A DNA stretch of 64,000 bases from Phycisphaerae bacterium (GCA_030745875.1 JASLNT010000001.1:62001-126000); one strand, 5' to 3'; counted from the first letter of the stretch, positions 8,676 through 17,757 are shown. The notes: generated by a model from the sequence alone, not told the origin. Numbers and translations are program-made.

Positions 8676-11473
8676 TTTGCGTCCTGCCCTGCGGCCTCGT
8701 TATACAGGCGGATTTCGCATATCACCGGAATCTTGGGGAATACTATGCGTATCCTGTCGGTCGTAACGGATTTGAAGTTCACAACGCATCTGCGGAGTCT
8801 GTTATTCGGGAGATCAGCTACAGTCTTAAACTCATCGCCCGTCATCGCCTCGACGCTGAAGCCCACGGACTTGTTCTTCTCAAACGTCACGTGAACGCTG
8901 TTGACCGCGGTTTTCGACGCCAGGCGAAGTTCGATCCAGTGGCGCCCTTTGGCGCCGCGGGCGGGAGTCCAGGCGTTGCGGTCCGAAGCGACGATCCTGT
9001 TCCATCCGTTGATCGCCTTCGTCGGAGCCATCTTCTCCTGGGAACTCGACGCGGTGAGTTTGGCGCTCAGCGCCAGGTCGCGACTGTCGGCGTTCTTGAT
9101 CCCGAGCAGATAGCAACCGTCCTTCAGCAACGATTGCTGGAGTTGTTTGATATGGCTCTTGTACACGCCGCGCGGCGAGGTCTTGTGTTGTTTGGCGATA
9201 GCGGCGGCGGTTCCGGCGGCCTGACCGGTGAGCATCATCGGACGCATCACGCGCGTGGCGCCCAGTGCGATATGGGTGACCGAGTGACAGCGACCGGCCA
9301 TGAACAGGTTGGCGATGTTCCTGGAATAAAGCGATCGATACGGAATGCTGACTCTCCGCCCGTGGTAGACGTGAATGCAATCGTTGCCCTTCACCCAGAA
9401 ACCCTCGGGATGGTGAACGTCGATTCCCCAGTCGGTAAAACCGATCGTATCGTTGTGGACGATCTGCTTGTCGAAATCGTTCTGGGTCATAATGTAATCG
9501 CCCAGCAGGCGCCTGGACTCTCTGACTCCCGGCACGTAATTCAGCCAGACCAACTCGCGATACTTGTTTCTGGAAATCGTTTTAGGATTGTGGTTCTTGG
9601 CGTAATTCCACATGCCGAGATTAATCCGGAACAGTTCGTCGCGGATCGTCTCAGCGTCTTGAATGATGTCGGACATCCCGCCGAGTTCAACCCACCACTT
9701 GTGCAACACCGCTCCGCTGAGATCGTTTCCCGGATTCCTGCCCTTACCGCGGGACGGAGCGTCAAAGTTCTCAGGACGATCGGGGGTTCTTATGCGCCGA
9801 TGGGTACCGAGCTTCTCGAATTCCTCGCTGGAACGCCATTGATACGCCCAGGGCGGGCAATCGAACGGTACGCCGTCGGGCGGAGGCTTGGGCTTGACCG
9901 CCGGCGCGGGATTTTTCGCGAGTTTGTCGCTCGGATCTACGACGCGAATACAGTCGGCAAGAACCACGCCCTTAGCGCCGCCGTTGCCGATCGTCACGCG
10001 GGCCGGACCCTTGGGAGTGAAATCAAACGTCCCCAACGCCTTCCATCCGCCTTTGCTTACGGTCTGGTCGACGGTGACCTTCGTCTTGCCGCCGGCGTGT
10101 TCCACCGTTACCGGAACGTTCTTCGCCCGGTTGTTGAACGCCAGATATCCCAGGAATACTTCACGTCGTCCGGCCTGCTTGACATCGAATGTGAAGACGA
10201 CGCTTTTTTCGCCTTTGGCGCTATCGGCGTCATGCAGGTAGTCTCCGCCCTGAAACGTGCTGTGTGTCCAGTCGCCGGTGATGGTCACCCTGGTCTTGTC
10301 ACTATATTTAATCACTACTCCGGGCGCCGGAGCAATCCTGGACGAAGCCTGAGGTTTTCGGTCCGGACGATGATCTTTAAACGCCGCATAGTACAGCGTG
10401 TTGCCCATTGTGCGCTTACCCGCCCGGACGGGGGCGAGTGATTCATTGAACTCGGCGCGAGCCTCCTGGCCCATGCGGTATTCGGCTTTGGCGTAGTATC
10501 CGATCCAGCCATGCCCGGTGCAGTCAATGAACAGCGGAGCCGCAAACGACATGCGCTGCCCGGTGCGAACGTCCAGGGCGATGACTGACTTGATACTGTT
10601 TGCGGTCGACATCTCCACGCCGATTCCCCGCGTATTCAGAAACAGTGAAATGTTCTTCTCGGCGCGAACGATGGCTTCCATTTTCTTCGAATCGGCGAAG
10701 CTGGCCCATCCCTGCTCGGGGAAGAACTCTTCGGCCAGACCGGTAATATTCACCCTGTCGGGCGGGCGACCGATATAGCCCATCGGCGGGACCTGGATCT
10801 CCGAGGACGAGTTGCCTCCCAGCACGGGGCGGTCCTGAATGAAAGCAACTTTACATTCGTGTCGCGCCGCAGCCGTGGCGGCGCCCATACCGGCTGGACC
10901 GCCTCCGATTACAACCACGTCGTAATCGCCCATCGGCTTGGCGTCGGGAGTAACGCCACAGAACTCAATCCGCTGGGCGGCGAGTTTTTTTGCATCTCCG
11001 GCCGGTTTGAAAGACTCCGGAGCCAGCACAACCGCATCACATCGCCCCCACCATCCGGTAAGATCGCGGATCGCCACTTCGACAGGCCCGGCCTTCAGGT
11101 CGAACGCCCCGCCGTCGACCCAGCGCCAGTCGTCGGATTTGGCTTTTCCGAAGGTGACATCCGAAGCCTTACCGCCCACAAGCACCTTGAACTGTCCGGG
11201 AGAATGGCTGGGCAACCAGTCCCTGCATCGCACCCATAGCGTGTATTTGCCCGGGGCGGGAATTTGGGCGGTGGTTACGGCGTCTTCAACGGGCTTGCCC
11301 ACACCGGTGGCCAGCAGATACGGCGAGCCCATCAGATCGACATGCTGCGAATCATTGGACCACTTGCCCGTTTTGTCGAATCCTTCGGCCTCCAACCACA
11401 CAACCGCCCCGCCAGCGGTGGAAAACGACAACAGAATCAGCAACGCCGGGATTGTCAGTGCTCTTTTGGTCAT
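8672..11473 (-). CDS. Secreted FAD-dependent oxidoreductase with binding domains
   Basis: A 933-residue FAD_oxidored-type protein. I use the ATG at 11473 because it has GGAG 6 bases upstream and gives a signal peptide (TIPALLILLSFSTAGGA). After an N-terminal beta-rich domain comes the FAD-binding motif YDVVVIGGGPAGMGAATAAA with VLGGNSSSEI. A golvesin/CBM-like insert lies in the middle (GDYLHDADSAKGEKSVVF to VLADCIRVVDPSD), the flavin domain resumes (FMAGRCHSVTHIALGATRVM), and the last ~130 residues look like an F5/8-type discoidin domain. Such proteins are common in planctomycetes and are poorly characterised; they probably oxidise a carbohydrate-linked substrate. It is the first gene of the operon running down to the sulfatase at 1657. 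Confidence 0.85.
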   Translation of the reverse strand: MTKRALTIPALLILLSFSTAGGAVVWLEAEGFDKTGKWSNDSQHVDLMGSPYLLATGVGKPVEDAVTTAQIPAPGKYTLWVRCRDWLPSHSPGQFKVLVGGKASDVTFGKAKSDDWRWVDGGAFDLKAGPVEVAIRDLTGWWGRCDAVVLAPESFKPAGDAKKLAAQRIEFCGVTPDAKPMGDYDVVVIGGGPAGMGAATAAARHECKVAFIQDRPVLGGNSSSEIQVPPMGYIGRPPDRVNITGLAEEFFPEQGWASFADSKKMEAIVRAEKNISLFLNTRGIGVEMSTANSIKSVIALDVRTGQRMSFAAPLFIDCTGHGWIGYYAKAEYRMGQEARAEFNESLAPVRAGKRTMGNTLYYAAFKDHRPDRKPQASSRIAPAPGVVIKYSDKTRVTITGDWTHSTFQGGDYLHDADSAKGEKSVVFTFDVKQAGRREVFLGYLAFNNRAKNVPVTVEHAGGKTKVTVDQTVSKGGWKALGTFDFTPKGPARVTIGNGGAKGVVLADCIRVVDPSDKLAKNPAPAVKPKPPPDGVPFDCPPWAYQWRSSEEFEKLGTHRRIRTPDRPENFDAPSRGKGRNPGNDLSGAVLHKWWVELGGMSDIIQDAETIRDELFRINLGMWNYAKNHNPKTISRNKYRELVWLNYVPGVRESRRLLGDYIMTQNDFDKQIVHNDTIGFTDWGIDVHHPEGFWVKGNDCIHVYHGRRVSIPYRSLYSRNIANLFMAGRCHSVTHIALGATRVMRPMMLTGQAAGTAAAIAKQHKTSPRGVYKSHIKQLQQSLLKDGCYLLGIKNADSRDLALSAKLTASSSQEKMAPTKAINGWNRIVASDRNAWTPARGAKGRHWIELRLASKTAVNSVHVTFEKNKSVGFSVEAMTGDEFKTVADLPNNRLRRCVVNFKSVTTDRIRIVFPKIPVICEIRLYNEAAGQDAK

Positions 11474-11527
11474 CAATCGCTCCTGCAGGAACAGATGCTG
11501 GTTTTTCAAGGCTTCTCCGTCCAGAGC

Positions 11528-11556
11528 AGTATACCTCAGCCCGCCGAAACAGACAA
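11528..11556 (-). promoter_or_regulatory. Sigma-70-like promoter for the FAD/HzsA/Gfo/sulfatase operon
   Basis: On the minus strand TTGTCT is followed after exactly 17 bases by TATACT, ending about 55 bases before the start codon at 11473. It stands in the divergent intergenic region shared with the lipoprotein gene at 11678. The spacing and -10 are good, the -35 is moderate. Confidence 0.5.
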
Positions 11557-11585
11557 AGGCGATATAGCGCTATTCGAACACCGCC

Positions 11586-11614
11586 TTGCCAGTGCGGCTT
11601 GGGGGGGCTATAAT
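11586..11614 (+). promoter_or_regulatory. Strong sigma-70-like promoter of the lipoprotein genes
   Basis: TTGCCA, 17 bases, TATAAT: a near-consensus promoter, with transcription expected to start near 11621. The -10 box sits between a run of seven G and a run of five C, so the promoter core could form a G/C hairpin. Just downstream, CAGGATC (11634-11640) and GATCCTG (11649-11655) form a 7-bp stem with an 8-base loop in the 5' leader, ahead of a GGGAG ribosome site 6 bases before the ATG at 11678. Confidence 0.7.
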
Positions 11615-11677
11615 TCCCCCGGCCGATCAGATTCAGGATCGCCTGGCTGATCCTGCCTGATACTACGGGAGTTACAA

Positions 11678-12256
11678 ATGAACACCTTTGGGAAACGCGA
11701 GACCACAAGCATACTGGCCGCCCTGTTGGCGGCGGTGGGTTTGTTCGCCGGATGCGACAGCATGAGCCGCTGGTTCGGAGGCGCAAGCAGCCCGCCGACA
11801 ACCCAGCCGGCGGTGCGTGAATACACGCAGATCGACGTCCCTCAACCGGTGAACCTCCTCCTGCCCAAGAGCATTAATATCCATCCGTTCACAGTCACCC
11901 GCACGTTTGACAGCGAGGCCGGAGGGATACGCGGGGTCGACGTACGAGTCGAGGCGTTCAACGCGTTCCACGAAGCGACCAAGGCGTTCGGTAGCTTCCG
12001 TTTTGAGATCTACACGCACCAGTCGAACAACCTGGAGCCCAAAGGCGAACTTCGCGGAGTCTGGGAAATCAAGCCTTCGCTGCTGGACGCGAAAGAGAAC
12101 CTGCGATACTGGAATCGCAGCCAACAGATGTACGAGTTCAAACTGCAATGGGACACGCCGATACCGGTCGGGCACAAGTTCGTGCTAGTCGCCGTATTCA
12201 CCAGCCCGTTCACGCAGCGATTGACCGCTCAACGCGTCTTCACGTCGGGTCAGTAG
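11678..12256 (+). CDS. Conserved-looking lipoprotein of unknown function
   Basis: A 192-residue protein with a lipoprotein signal: a hydrophobic stretch ILAALLAAVGLFAGC ends in a lipobox cysteine (about residue 25), followed by a Pro/Thr-rich linker. The mature part is a single beta-rich domain (INIHPFTVTRTFDSEAGGIRGVD, FRFEIYTHQSNNLEPKGELRG, YEFKLQWDTPIPVGHKFVLV) with no catalytic motif I recognise; it resembles an immunoglobulin-like or transthyretin-like sandwich. It is the first gene after a strong promoter and precedes a SmpA/BamE-like lipoprotein by 53 bases, so a role in the cell envelope is plausible but unproven. Confidence 0.75.
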   Translation: MNTFGKRETTSILAALLAAVGLFAGCDSMSRWFGGASSPPTTQPAVREYTQIDVPQPVNLLLPKSINIHPFTVTRTFDSEAGGIRGVDVRVEAFNAFHEATKAFGSFRFEIYTHQSNNLEPKGELRGVWEIKPSLLDAKENLRYWNRSQQMYEFKLQWDTPIPVGHKFVLVAVFTSPFTQRLTAQRVFTSGQ

Positions 12257-12309
12257 CAGCATATTCAAAGAACATAACCCATACTAATCATTACCAGAGG
12301 AGACACATT

Positions 12310-12642
12310 ATGAAACGAACTGTATTGCTGCTGGCCGCATCAGGACTGCTGTGTCTCGCTATCGGCGGATGCAACAAGTTCTCCAGGGAACGCTACATGA
12401 CCATCCAATCGGGCATGAGCAAATTAACTGTCGAGAAGATACTTGGACCGCCGACGGCGAAGTTCTCTGATTCGTGGACCTACGTTCCGGACAAAATTGA
12501 AGATGGTAAGGAGTACTACTTCGTTACGATCCACTTCGCCGGAAATGAAGTCACGCGGAAAACATGGTCCGATAAGCACCACATCGCCGACAATCCCGAC
12601 GGTAAGAAACCCATCGGGCCGCCGCAGATCATCGTAGACTGA
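12310..12642 (+). CDS. SmpA/BamE-like small lipoprotein
   Basis: A 110-residue lipoprotein. The open frame extends upstream, but the ATG at 12310 has AGGAGA 7 bases before it and begins a lipoprotein signal (KRTVLLLAASGLLCLAIGGC, lipid cysteine at residue 21). The mature part contains YMTIQSGMSKLTVEKILGPP, the characteristic SmpA/OmlA/BamE helix motif (G-M-S-x-x-x-V-x-x-x-L-G-x-P), then short beta strands. BamE assists outer-membrane protein assembly in Proteobacteria, but this fold is used widely and the function here is not certain. A strong terminator follows directly. Confidence 0.75.
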   Translation: MKRTVLLLAASGLLCLAIGGCNKFSRERYMTIQSGMSKLTVEKILGPPTAKFSDSWTYVPDKIEDGKEYYFVTIHFAGNEVTRKTWSDKHHIADNPDGKKPIGPPQIIVD

Positions 12643-12660
12643 AACGCGATGCGCATATGA

Positions 12661-12703
12661 AACGGCCCCGGGCGAATCAACGATTGCCCGGGGCCGTTTT
12701 TCT
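12661..12703 (+). terminator. Rho-independent terminator after the lipoprotein genes
   Basis: A 13-bp perfect GC-rich stem (12661-12673 with 12686-12698, core CGGCCCCGGGC) with a 12-base loop is followed by a run of T. It lies 18 bases after the stop codon at 12642. The weak A-run on the other side means it may also slow transcription coming from the minus-strand ABC operon. Confidence 0.9.
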
Positions 12704-12747
12704 ATTTAACCAATCCAACCGCTTCGGTTGGAAAGCAGATACAACAA

Positions 12748-14145
12748 CTACTTCGTTCGCTTGATCACGTGGAAGCCAAAGGGCGTTTCAACGATATCGC
12801 TGATATCGCCAACCTTGAGCTTCCATGCGCCCTTCGTGAAATTCTCATGCATTGTATTCTTGTCGAATTCGCCCAGAGAACCGCCATTCTTTCCGCTCGG
12901 ACCTTCGGAGTGCTCTTTGGCTAGTGCGGCGAAATCGGCTCCGGGGGCCTTGGCTTTGGCGAGAATATCTTCGGCAAGTTTGCGGGCCTCGGCCTTGGTG
13001 CGTGTGGCTTCGGATCTGCTGGAGCCTTTGTATCCGATAAGGATATGGCTGGCGGTGATCTTTTCGGGATTGTCCCCGTCTGGAATATCCTCGATGAGAT
13101 CAGCAAGCGATCTTCGCATTCTACCGGCCGGCCAGGAGGGTATCTCGTAGACCCAATTGTTGTGGAGTTCGTTGAACTCCTTAGCCTTGTCGTTAGCGGT
13201 AAGCACGGCGGCCTTCTTGTCGAGTTCAGCCTGCGGATCGTCCTGACTGATCATCATGCTCTTCTGGATCAGAGCGTCGTCGGGACCCTTGACCGATAGC
13301 TTTGCGTAGTGCTTGTCGTCCTTCTTCGAAAGCTGCACGGTATACGTAGCGTGCTTGTTGGTCTTGCAGGTGAAGGTGGTGTCGGGCGCGGCGGCGACGC
13401 TTGCGTCGACGGCAATGTCGTCAAGCGTAAGGTTCGACAGCACGTCAAACAGCGACTCAAGGTCGCTGTCCTTGGCGCGTTTGCCCTGGGGGACGTTCTG
13501 GAGGACTATCTTGTCGTCTTTGTCGCGAGCTGCGGTGAAAGTCGAATCTTTCCCGGCGACAGTAACTTCGACAACATCGTCTTTGCCGACCTTGATAAGT
13601 TCGGTCTGGACATAGTCGGAGATGCTGGTCGAGAAGCTCGCCCTGTTGCTGGAGGCGTAGACCTCGTCTTTATCGATGGACCGGATATAAACTCCGGATC
13701 CTCTTGATGCGCGTCCGCCTACAGCCACGCCGGCGATGATCTTTCCGCCTTTATCGAACAGCTTGATCACCGTAGTTCCCTTGTCGTCAGCGGCGACGCC
13801 GAGTTCCTTGTGATTGTCCTTGTTGGCGGTGACCAGTTCGTCGCAGCGGAAACCCAGGAGGTTGATGAACAGACCGTTAACCTTGTCCGCCAACACCGGG
13901 TACCCCTGCCGCTCCTTAATGGAGAATCCGTCTTTGGTCCTCTGCAGGGTCACCGAGTCTTTGCCTTGACTTATGCTTATCTCGGCGACGATCTTCGGGT
14001 CCAGTCCCTGGATCAACAGGGAACCGGGCGTAAAATCTCCGGCGGATTCAAACAGACTGCTGGAATGGACCACCACAGTCACCACAAGCAACGCCGCGGC
14101 CACACCGGCCAATACGGATAGTTTCTTATCTGTCAGTACCATCAC
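12748..14145 (-). CDS. DUF4340 protein fused to a parvulin peptidyl-prolyl isomerase
   Basis: A 465-residue protein with an N-terminal membrane anchor (LSVLAGVAAALLVVTVVVHS), a DUF4340 region of about 320 residues built of repeated beta-rich units (SISQGKDSVTLQRTKDGFSI, GTTVIKLFDKGGKIIAGVAVG), and a C-terminal ~110-residue PpiC-type rotamase domain: ITASHILIGYKG, EGPSGKNGGSLGEFDKNTM and ETPFGFHVIKRTK are canonical parvulin motifs. DUF4340 proteins normally accompany GldG in ABC-2 export operons, as here; the attached parvulin is unusual. The frame opens with GTG then ATG (14145, 14142) immediately after the GldG stop; either may be used. Most of the protein should be extracytoplasmic, where it may help fold or present an exported component. 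Confidence 0.85.
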   Translation of the reverse strand: MMVLTDKKLSVLAGVAAALLVVTVVVHSSSLFESAGDFTPGSLLIQGLDPKIVAEISISQGKDSVTLQRTKDGFSIKERQGYPVLADKVNGLFINLLGFRCDELVTANKDNHKELGVAADDKGTTVIKLFDKGGKIIAGVAVGGRASRGSGVYIRSIDKDEVYASSNRASFSTSISDYVQTELIKVGKDDVVEVTVAGKDSTFTAARDKDDKIVLQNVPQGKRAKDSDLESLFDVLSNLTLDDIAVDASVAAAPDTTFTCKTNKHATYTVQLSKKDDKHYAKLSVKGPDDALIQKSMMISQDDPQAELDKKAAVLTANDKAKEFNELHNNWVYEIPSWPAGRMRRSLADLIEDIPDGDNPEKITASHILIGYKGSSRSEATRTKAEARKLAEDILAKAKAPGADFAALAKEHSEGPSGKNGGSLGEFDKNTMHENFTKGAWKLKVGDISDIVETPFGFHVIKRTK

Positions 14146-16113
14146 TTATGCCCTTTGTGCTGCATAATATTTTGCCTGGAAATAGCGAACCAACCACAAT
14201 ACGATCGCGATCAACAGCAGTATCGCCGGAGCAGCGCCTACGTTGAGGGCTCTCAGCTTCCACTCGATCGCCTCGACTTTCTCGCGCCGAACGCTCTTGA
14301 GATCGCGAAGTTCGCGATTGGCGGCGGTTATCTCCGCTTGAGCCTTCCGCCTCTCTTCGATAACCGTGGCTTCAAGCAGCGCCACATCCTGCTCGGTGGC
14401 GCCCTGCCGGCCAAGCTCATCCAGTCTCTTCTGTGACGCCTTTATCTTGGCGTTTACCGCATCGATCCTTTTCTGCGTCTTGCGGTCGCTTTCGCGTTCG
14501 ATCTCGTCGATGACCGTAAACGGCCGGAGGAAACGACCTCTGGATCGGATAGAAATCAGATCTTCCGAGCCCGAAAGGAATTCCAACGCATTCAGCAGGA
14601 ACGGAACATTGGCTCCGGACTGGGCCATTCCGAAAAACGATCTGTCGTAGCACAGCATGTCGGTGATAATGTCCACATCCGCAACCACCAGCACGGTTCC
14701 CTTGTCGGTGCTCTTGATCGCGTCTATATGCTTGGTTTTGTCTTTCGGCTGGGTCGTCGGCTGGGTGCTCGCAGGCTGAGTGTCGGGTTCGTCGGGGCTG
14801 TCGTCGGGTATGTCAATGCCGTTGGGGAAGATGCTGTTCATCTTACCAGTCAACATGCACGCCAGGGTCACCGCTTCGGTCCCGTCCGTCACTTCCTCCT
14901 GTATCTTCTGCGGATTGGGCATGTTCAGCGACATCGCGTCGGCGGGCAGCCATGTGTTTCCGATGTCCGTGGTGGAGATCAGCGGAGTGAATTCTGCGGT
15001 TCCACCATGCCTTCCGATGGCTCCGGCGAACAGCATCCTGATTCCGTTAAGCTCGGAGACCATTCTGTGGTTCTTATTGACGCACTGGTCGTTGAGCGTC
15101 AGATACGGAAGAAACGCCTGAGGCGGACGACCGGTCTTGGTCGCCGACGCCCGGTCGACGGCGATCTTCTTGGTGTAAACCACGGCGCCCCAATTAACCA
15201 GCAGGTTGTTCAACTGGGAACCGGCCTTGTGGTTCATGCCCGCGTACGGGTTTCTGGGATCTCGCTGGGGCCTGTCGGCCAGACAGTGCGGATCGACAAA
15301 GACCATCAGCTTCCCGCCCTTCATAACATACTGATCGATGGCGAACACGGTCTTCTGGTCGAGGTTCTTGGGGTGTATGACCATCAGGAAGTCAATATCG
15401 GAGGGAACCTCGGGCGTCTCGAATCTGAGATTGCGGACATCGTAGTCCATCTGCAGTTGCCTTACGATCGCCCAGGGGGGATCGGGCTGTCTGCCCTGCA
15501 TGCGCATCATCTGCAGCATGTAAGGCGACATATTGGCCGGTCCCATGACCGGTAGCGACGAGACAATACCGATCGTTCGTTTCTTGCGCTGGACCAGCGA
15601 CGAGATAATCTTCGAGACATCGTATTCGACGAGTTCCTGACGATTGGGCTCGAAGAACGCTATGGTCTCATCCTTGCCCAGTTCGGTGGTCGCCAGCAAA
15701 CCGAAGTAGAAGCTCTCGTCGTCCGACAGCGGAAAACGCCTGATTCCGTTGCGGATCGCCTCTTCCTCTTCAACGCTGTAGGTTCGCGGATCGATCAATT
15801 CCAGTTTGACTTTTCCACCGGAAATCCTCGAGTATTCAGTCAACAGATCGCGAACGTACAGATAGTAGTTGTTCCAGAATCGGATCTGGTCGGGGCCCTT
15901 CATCGCCGCAACTCGGGAGTAGTAGAGCTTCAGCGTGACAGGCTCGTTGAGTTTCTTCAGAATACTCCTCGTGCCTTCGGAAAGCGTGTAAAGGTTGCCG
16001 TCGGTCAGGTCGATCTTCGCGCCGCCCACGCCTTTTCGCACAAGCAGCACCGTCGAGATCGAAATCACACCGACGAATATCAACGCTAGTATGAGTCGGA
16101 AAGCAGTTTTCAT
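14146..16113 (-). CDS. GldG-like ABC transporter accessory protein
   Basis: A 655-residue protein of the Gld/ABC-type uncharacterised transport family. An N-terminal transmembrane segment (LILALIFVGVISISTVLLV) is followed by DLTDGNLYTLSEGTRSILKK, the hallmark of GldG, and by the IIGS-type domain with YDVSKIISSLVQRKKRTIGI, FVDPHCLAD and a Pro/Thr-rich DTQPASTQPTTQPK linker. A charged coiled coil (about residues 540-620) precedes a second C-terminal membrane helix (APAILLLIAIVLWLVRYF). In Flavobacterium GldA/F/G are linked to gliding; in planctomycetes the system is widespread and its cargo is unknown. Its ATG overlaps the permease stop by one base. Confidence 0.9.
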   Translation of the reverse strand: MKTAFRLILALIFVGVISISTVLLVRKGVGGAKIDLTDGNLYTLSEGTRSILKKLNEPVTLKLYYSRVAAMKGPDQIRFWNNYYLYVRDLLTEYSRISGGKVKLELIDPRTYSVEEEEAIRNGIRRFPLSDDESFYFGLLATTELGKDETIAFFEPNRQELVEYDVSKIISSLVQRKKRTIGIVSSLPVMGPANMSPYMLQMMRMQGRQPDPPWAIVRQLQMDYDVRNLRFETPEVPSDIDFLMVIHPKNLDQKTVFAIDQYVMKGGKLMVFVDPHCLADRPQRDPRNPYAGMNHKAGSQLNNLLVNWGAVVYTKKIAVDRASATKTGRPPQAFLPYLTLNDQCVNKNHRMVSELNGIRMLFAGAIGRHGGTAEFTPLISTTDIGNTWLPADAMSLNMPNPQKIQEEVTDGTEAVTLACMLTGKMNSIFPNGIDIPDDSPDEPDTQPASTQPTTQPKDKTKHIDAIKSTDKGTVLVVADVDIITDMLCYDRSFFGMAQSGANVPFLLNALEFLSGSEDLISIRSRGRFLRPFTVIDEIERESDRKTQKRIDAVNAKIKASQKRLDELGRQGATEQDVALLEATVIEERRKAQAEITAANRELRDLKSVRREKVEAIEWKLRALNVGAAPAILLLIAIVLWLVRYFQAKYYAAQRA

Positions 16114-16844
16114 TATGCAGCCCTCCTTTCCTCAAGGAGTATTATGTTCGCCCAAAGCCAACCGGCGATCAGCAGTAGGAAGAACAGAAGGTCCCGAAAT
16201 TCGAGCACGCCGCGCTGGATCGACTCAAAACGCGTCTGGAACGACAGAGACTCCATCGCCTCGACGAAACCCATCGGCATGAAGCTCGATATCAGCGACA
16301 TGAACTGCGGGCTGCCCAGGTAAAGGAACAGCCAGCAGAAAACTACTCCGAGTACAAAGGCGATGACCTGGCTTCGGGTAAGGATCGAAAAGAAACTTCC
16401 GATCGCCAGATACGCTCCGGCCAGCAGCAGGCTGCCGACGTATCCGCTGATAATCGGACCACAGTCGGGGTCGCCGAGATAGGCCACCGTAAGCACCATC
16501 GGGAAAGTCAGCGCCAACGCCAGCACCAACACGCTCCAAGCCGCAAAAAACTTGCCCAGAACCGCCTGCGTTGTCGTGATAGGAAGCGAGAACAGCAATT
16601 CTACCGAGTTGCTACGCCGCTCCTCGGACCACAATCTCATGGCGATAGCCGGCACCAGGAAGATAAACAGCATCGGCATGTTGCTGAAAAACACCTGCAT
16701 CGACGCCTGACGCATCTTGAAGAAATCGTCCATGAACGTCAACTGCCCGCAAGCCGCCAGGAACACCACGAGGAACACATACGCCAGAGGGGTTGAGAAA
16801 TACGCCTTTATCTCACGCTTGAAAACACTGGTGAATCCGTTCAT
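16113..16844 (-). CDS. ABC-2 type permease, GldF-like
   Basis: A 243-residue integral membrane protein with six hydrophobic segments, beginning FKREIKAYFSTPLAYVFLVV, the typical first helix of GldF/NosY-type permeases. Other segments include NMPMLFIFLVPAIAMRLWSEERRSNSVELL, with the conserved RLWSEER loop motif, and VIAFVLGVVFCWLFLYLG. It would form the channel partner of the ATPase encoded directly upstream, whose end it overlaps by 4 bases (ATGA). The substrate exported is unknown. Confidence 0.9.
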   Translation of the reverse strand: MNGFTSVFKREIKAYFSTPLAYVFLVVFLAACGQLTFMDDFFKMRQASMQVFFSNMPMLFIFLVPAIAMRLWSEERRSNSVELLFSLPITTTQAVLGKFFAAWSVLVLALALTFPMVLTVAYLGDPDCGPIISGYVGSLLLAGAYLAIGSFFSILTRSQVIAFVLGVVFCWLFLYLGSPQFMSLISSFMPMGFVEAMESLSFQTRFESIQRGVLEFRDLLFFLLLIAGWLWANIILLEERRAA

Positions 16845-17584
16845 GAGGAGCCTCCCTTCACCCGGGTCTTCGATCCGGTAAGCTCGCGGAATGTCTGGTC
16901 GAGCGTTCCACCGTGCTTAGCCATCAGCGATTCGGCGGTCTCGTCGACAAGTATCCGTCCCTGGTCGATTACGATTATCCGACTGCAGATCGCCTCAACT
17001 TCTTCCAGGATATGCGTCGAGATCACGATGCACTTTTCCGAGGCCATGGACTTGATCAGATTGCGGACCTCGTGTTTCTGATTCGGATCCAGACCGTCGG
17101 TGGGCTCGTCGAGAATCAGGACGTCGGGATCGTGCACCAACGCCTGAGCCAAACCAAGGCGCCTGCGGTATCCCTTCGACAGCGTACCGACAATCTGGTG
17201 CATCACGCCGGTGATCGCACAACTAACAGCCACCTTATCGATCGCCTGCCTTCTAGTCGCGCCTTTGATTCCGCGAACGTCGCAGACGAACTTCAACATG
17301 CCCAGAACGGACATCTCATCGTACGCCGGAGCATTCTCGGCGAGGTATCCCAGCGAGCGACGCACGTTTATGACGTCTGTGATGATATCGTGTCCGTTGA
17401 CCAGAGCAGTCCCGCCGTCCGGCGGCAGGAAGCCGCTCAACATTTTCATCGTCGTGGACTTACCGGCGCCATTGGGCCCGAGGAAGCCCAGCACATCGCC
17501 TTTGTCAACGGTAAACGATATTCCGTCGACGGCAACGATTGGCCCGAAAGCCTTTCGTAATTCCTTGATTTCGATCAGATGCAT
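16841..17584 (-). CDS. ABC transporter ATP-binding protein, GldA-like
   Basis: A 247-residue ATPase with Walker A GFLGPNGAGKST, signature LSKGYRRRLGLAQAL, Walker B VLILDEPTDGLDP and the switch histidine in ISTHILEEVEAICSR. It energises the permease encoded next. Two start codons are possible, 17599 and 17584; I prefer 17584 because AAGGA lies 5 bases upstream and it gives the usual N-terminus (HLIEIKELRKAFG). It heads a four-gene operon (ATPase, permease, GldG-like, DUF4340-parvulin) in which each gene overlaps or abuts the next. Confidence 0.92.
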   Translation of the reverse strand: MHLIEIKELRKAFGPIVAVDGISFTVDKGDVLGFLGPNGAGKSTTMKMLSGFLPPDGGTALVNGHDIITDVINVRRSLGYLAENAPAYDEMSVLGMLKFVCDVRGIKGATRRQAIDKVAVSCAITGVMHQIVGTLSKGYRRRLGLAQALVHDPDVLILDEPTDGLDPNQKHEVRNLIKSMASEKCIVISTHILEEVEAICSRIIVIDQGRILVDETAESLMAKHGGTLDQTFRELTGSKTRVKGGSS

Positions 17585-17690
17585 CGTTTCCTTTTCCATA
17601 TCTACGGAGGTTACTTCCGGATATTATCTCCAGTTCCCCATTCGGCGCTGTTAAAGCAGGTCAAGCAGCAAGCGTCAGCCGAATACGGCT

Positions 17691-17757
17691 CCGTGTCGCC
17701 CGGAGAACACCTCGACACGGGTCGCATATAGTACGTGATTCCACACGTGAGGTTCAA
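17691..17757 (-). promoter_or_regulatory. Possible promoter and structured leader of the ABC operon
   Basis: The minus strand has TTGAAC (17752-17757), 18 bases, TACTAT (17728-17733). The predicted leader, about 140 bases to the ATPase start, begins with an 8-bp inverted repeat CCGTGTCG/CGACACGG (17691-17698 with 17713-17720) and then a small AGCCG/CGGCT hairpin (17675-17688). No T-run follows, so this is not an obvious attenuator; it may be a structured untranslated region. Confidence 0.35.

Noticed and set aside
8891-10441. 516-residue open frame on the plus strand
   Set aside because: It lies entirely antisense to the FAD_oxidored gene, whose motifs are clear. Its translation has no recognisable motif and is typical of high-GC antisense frames.
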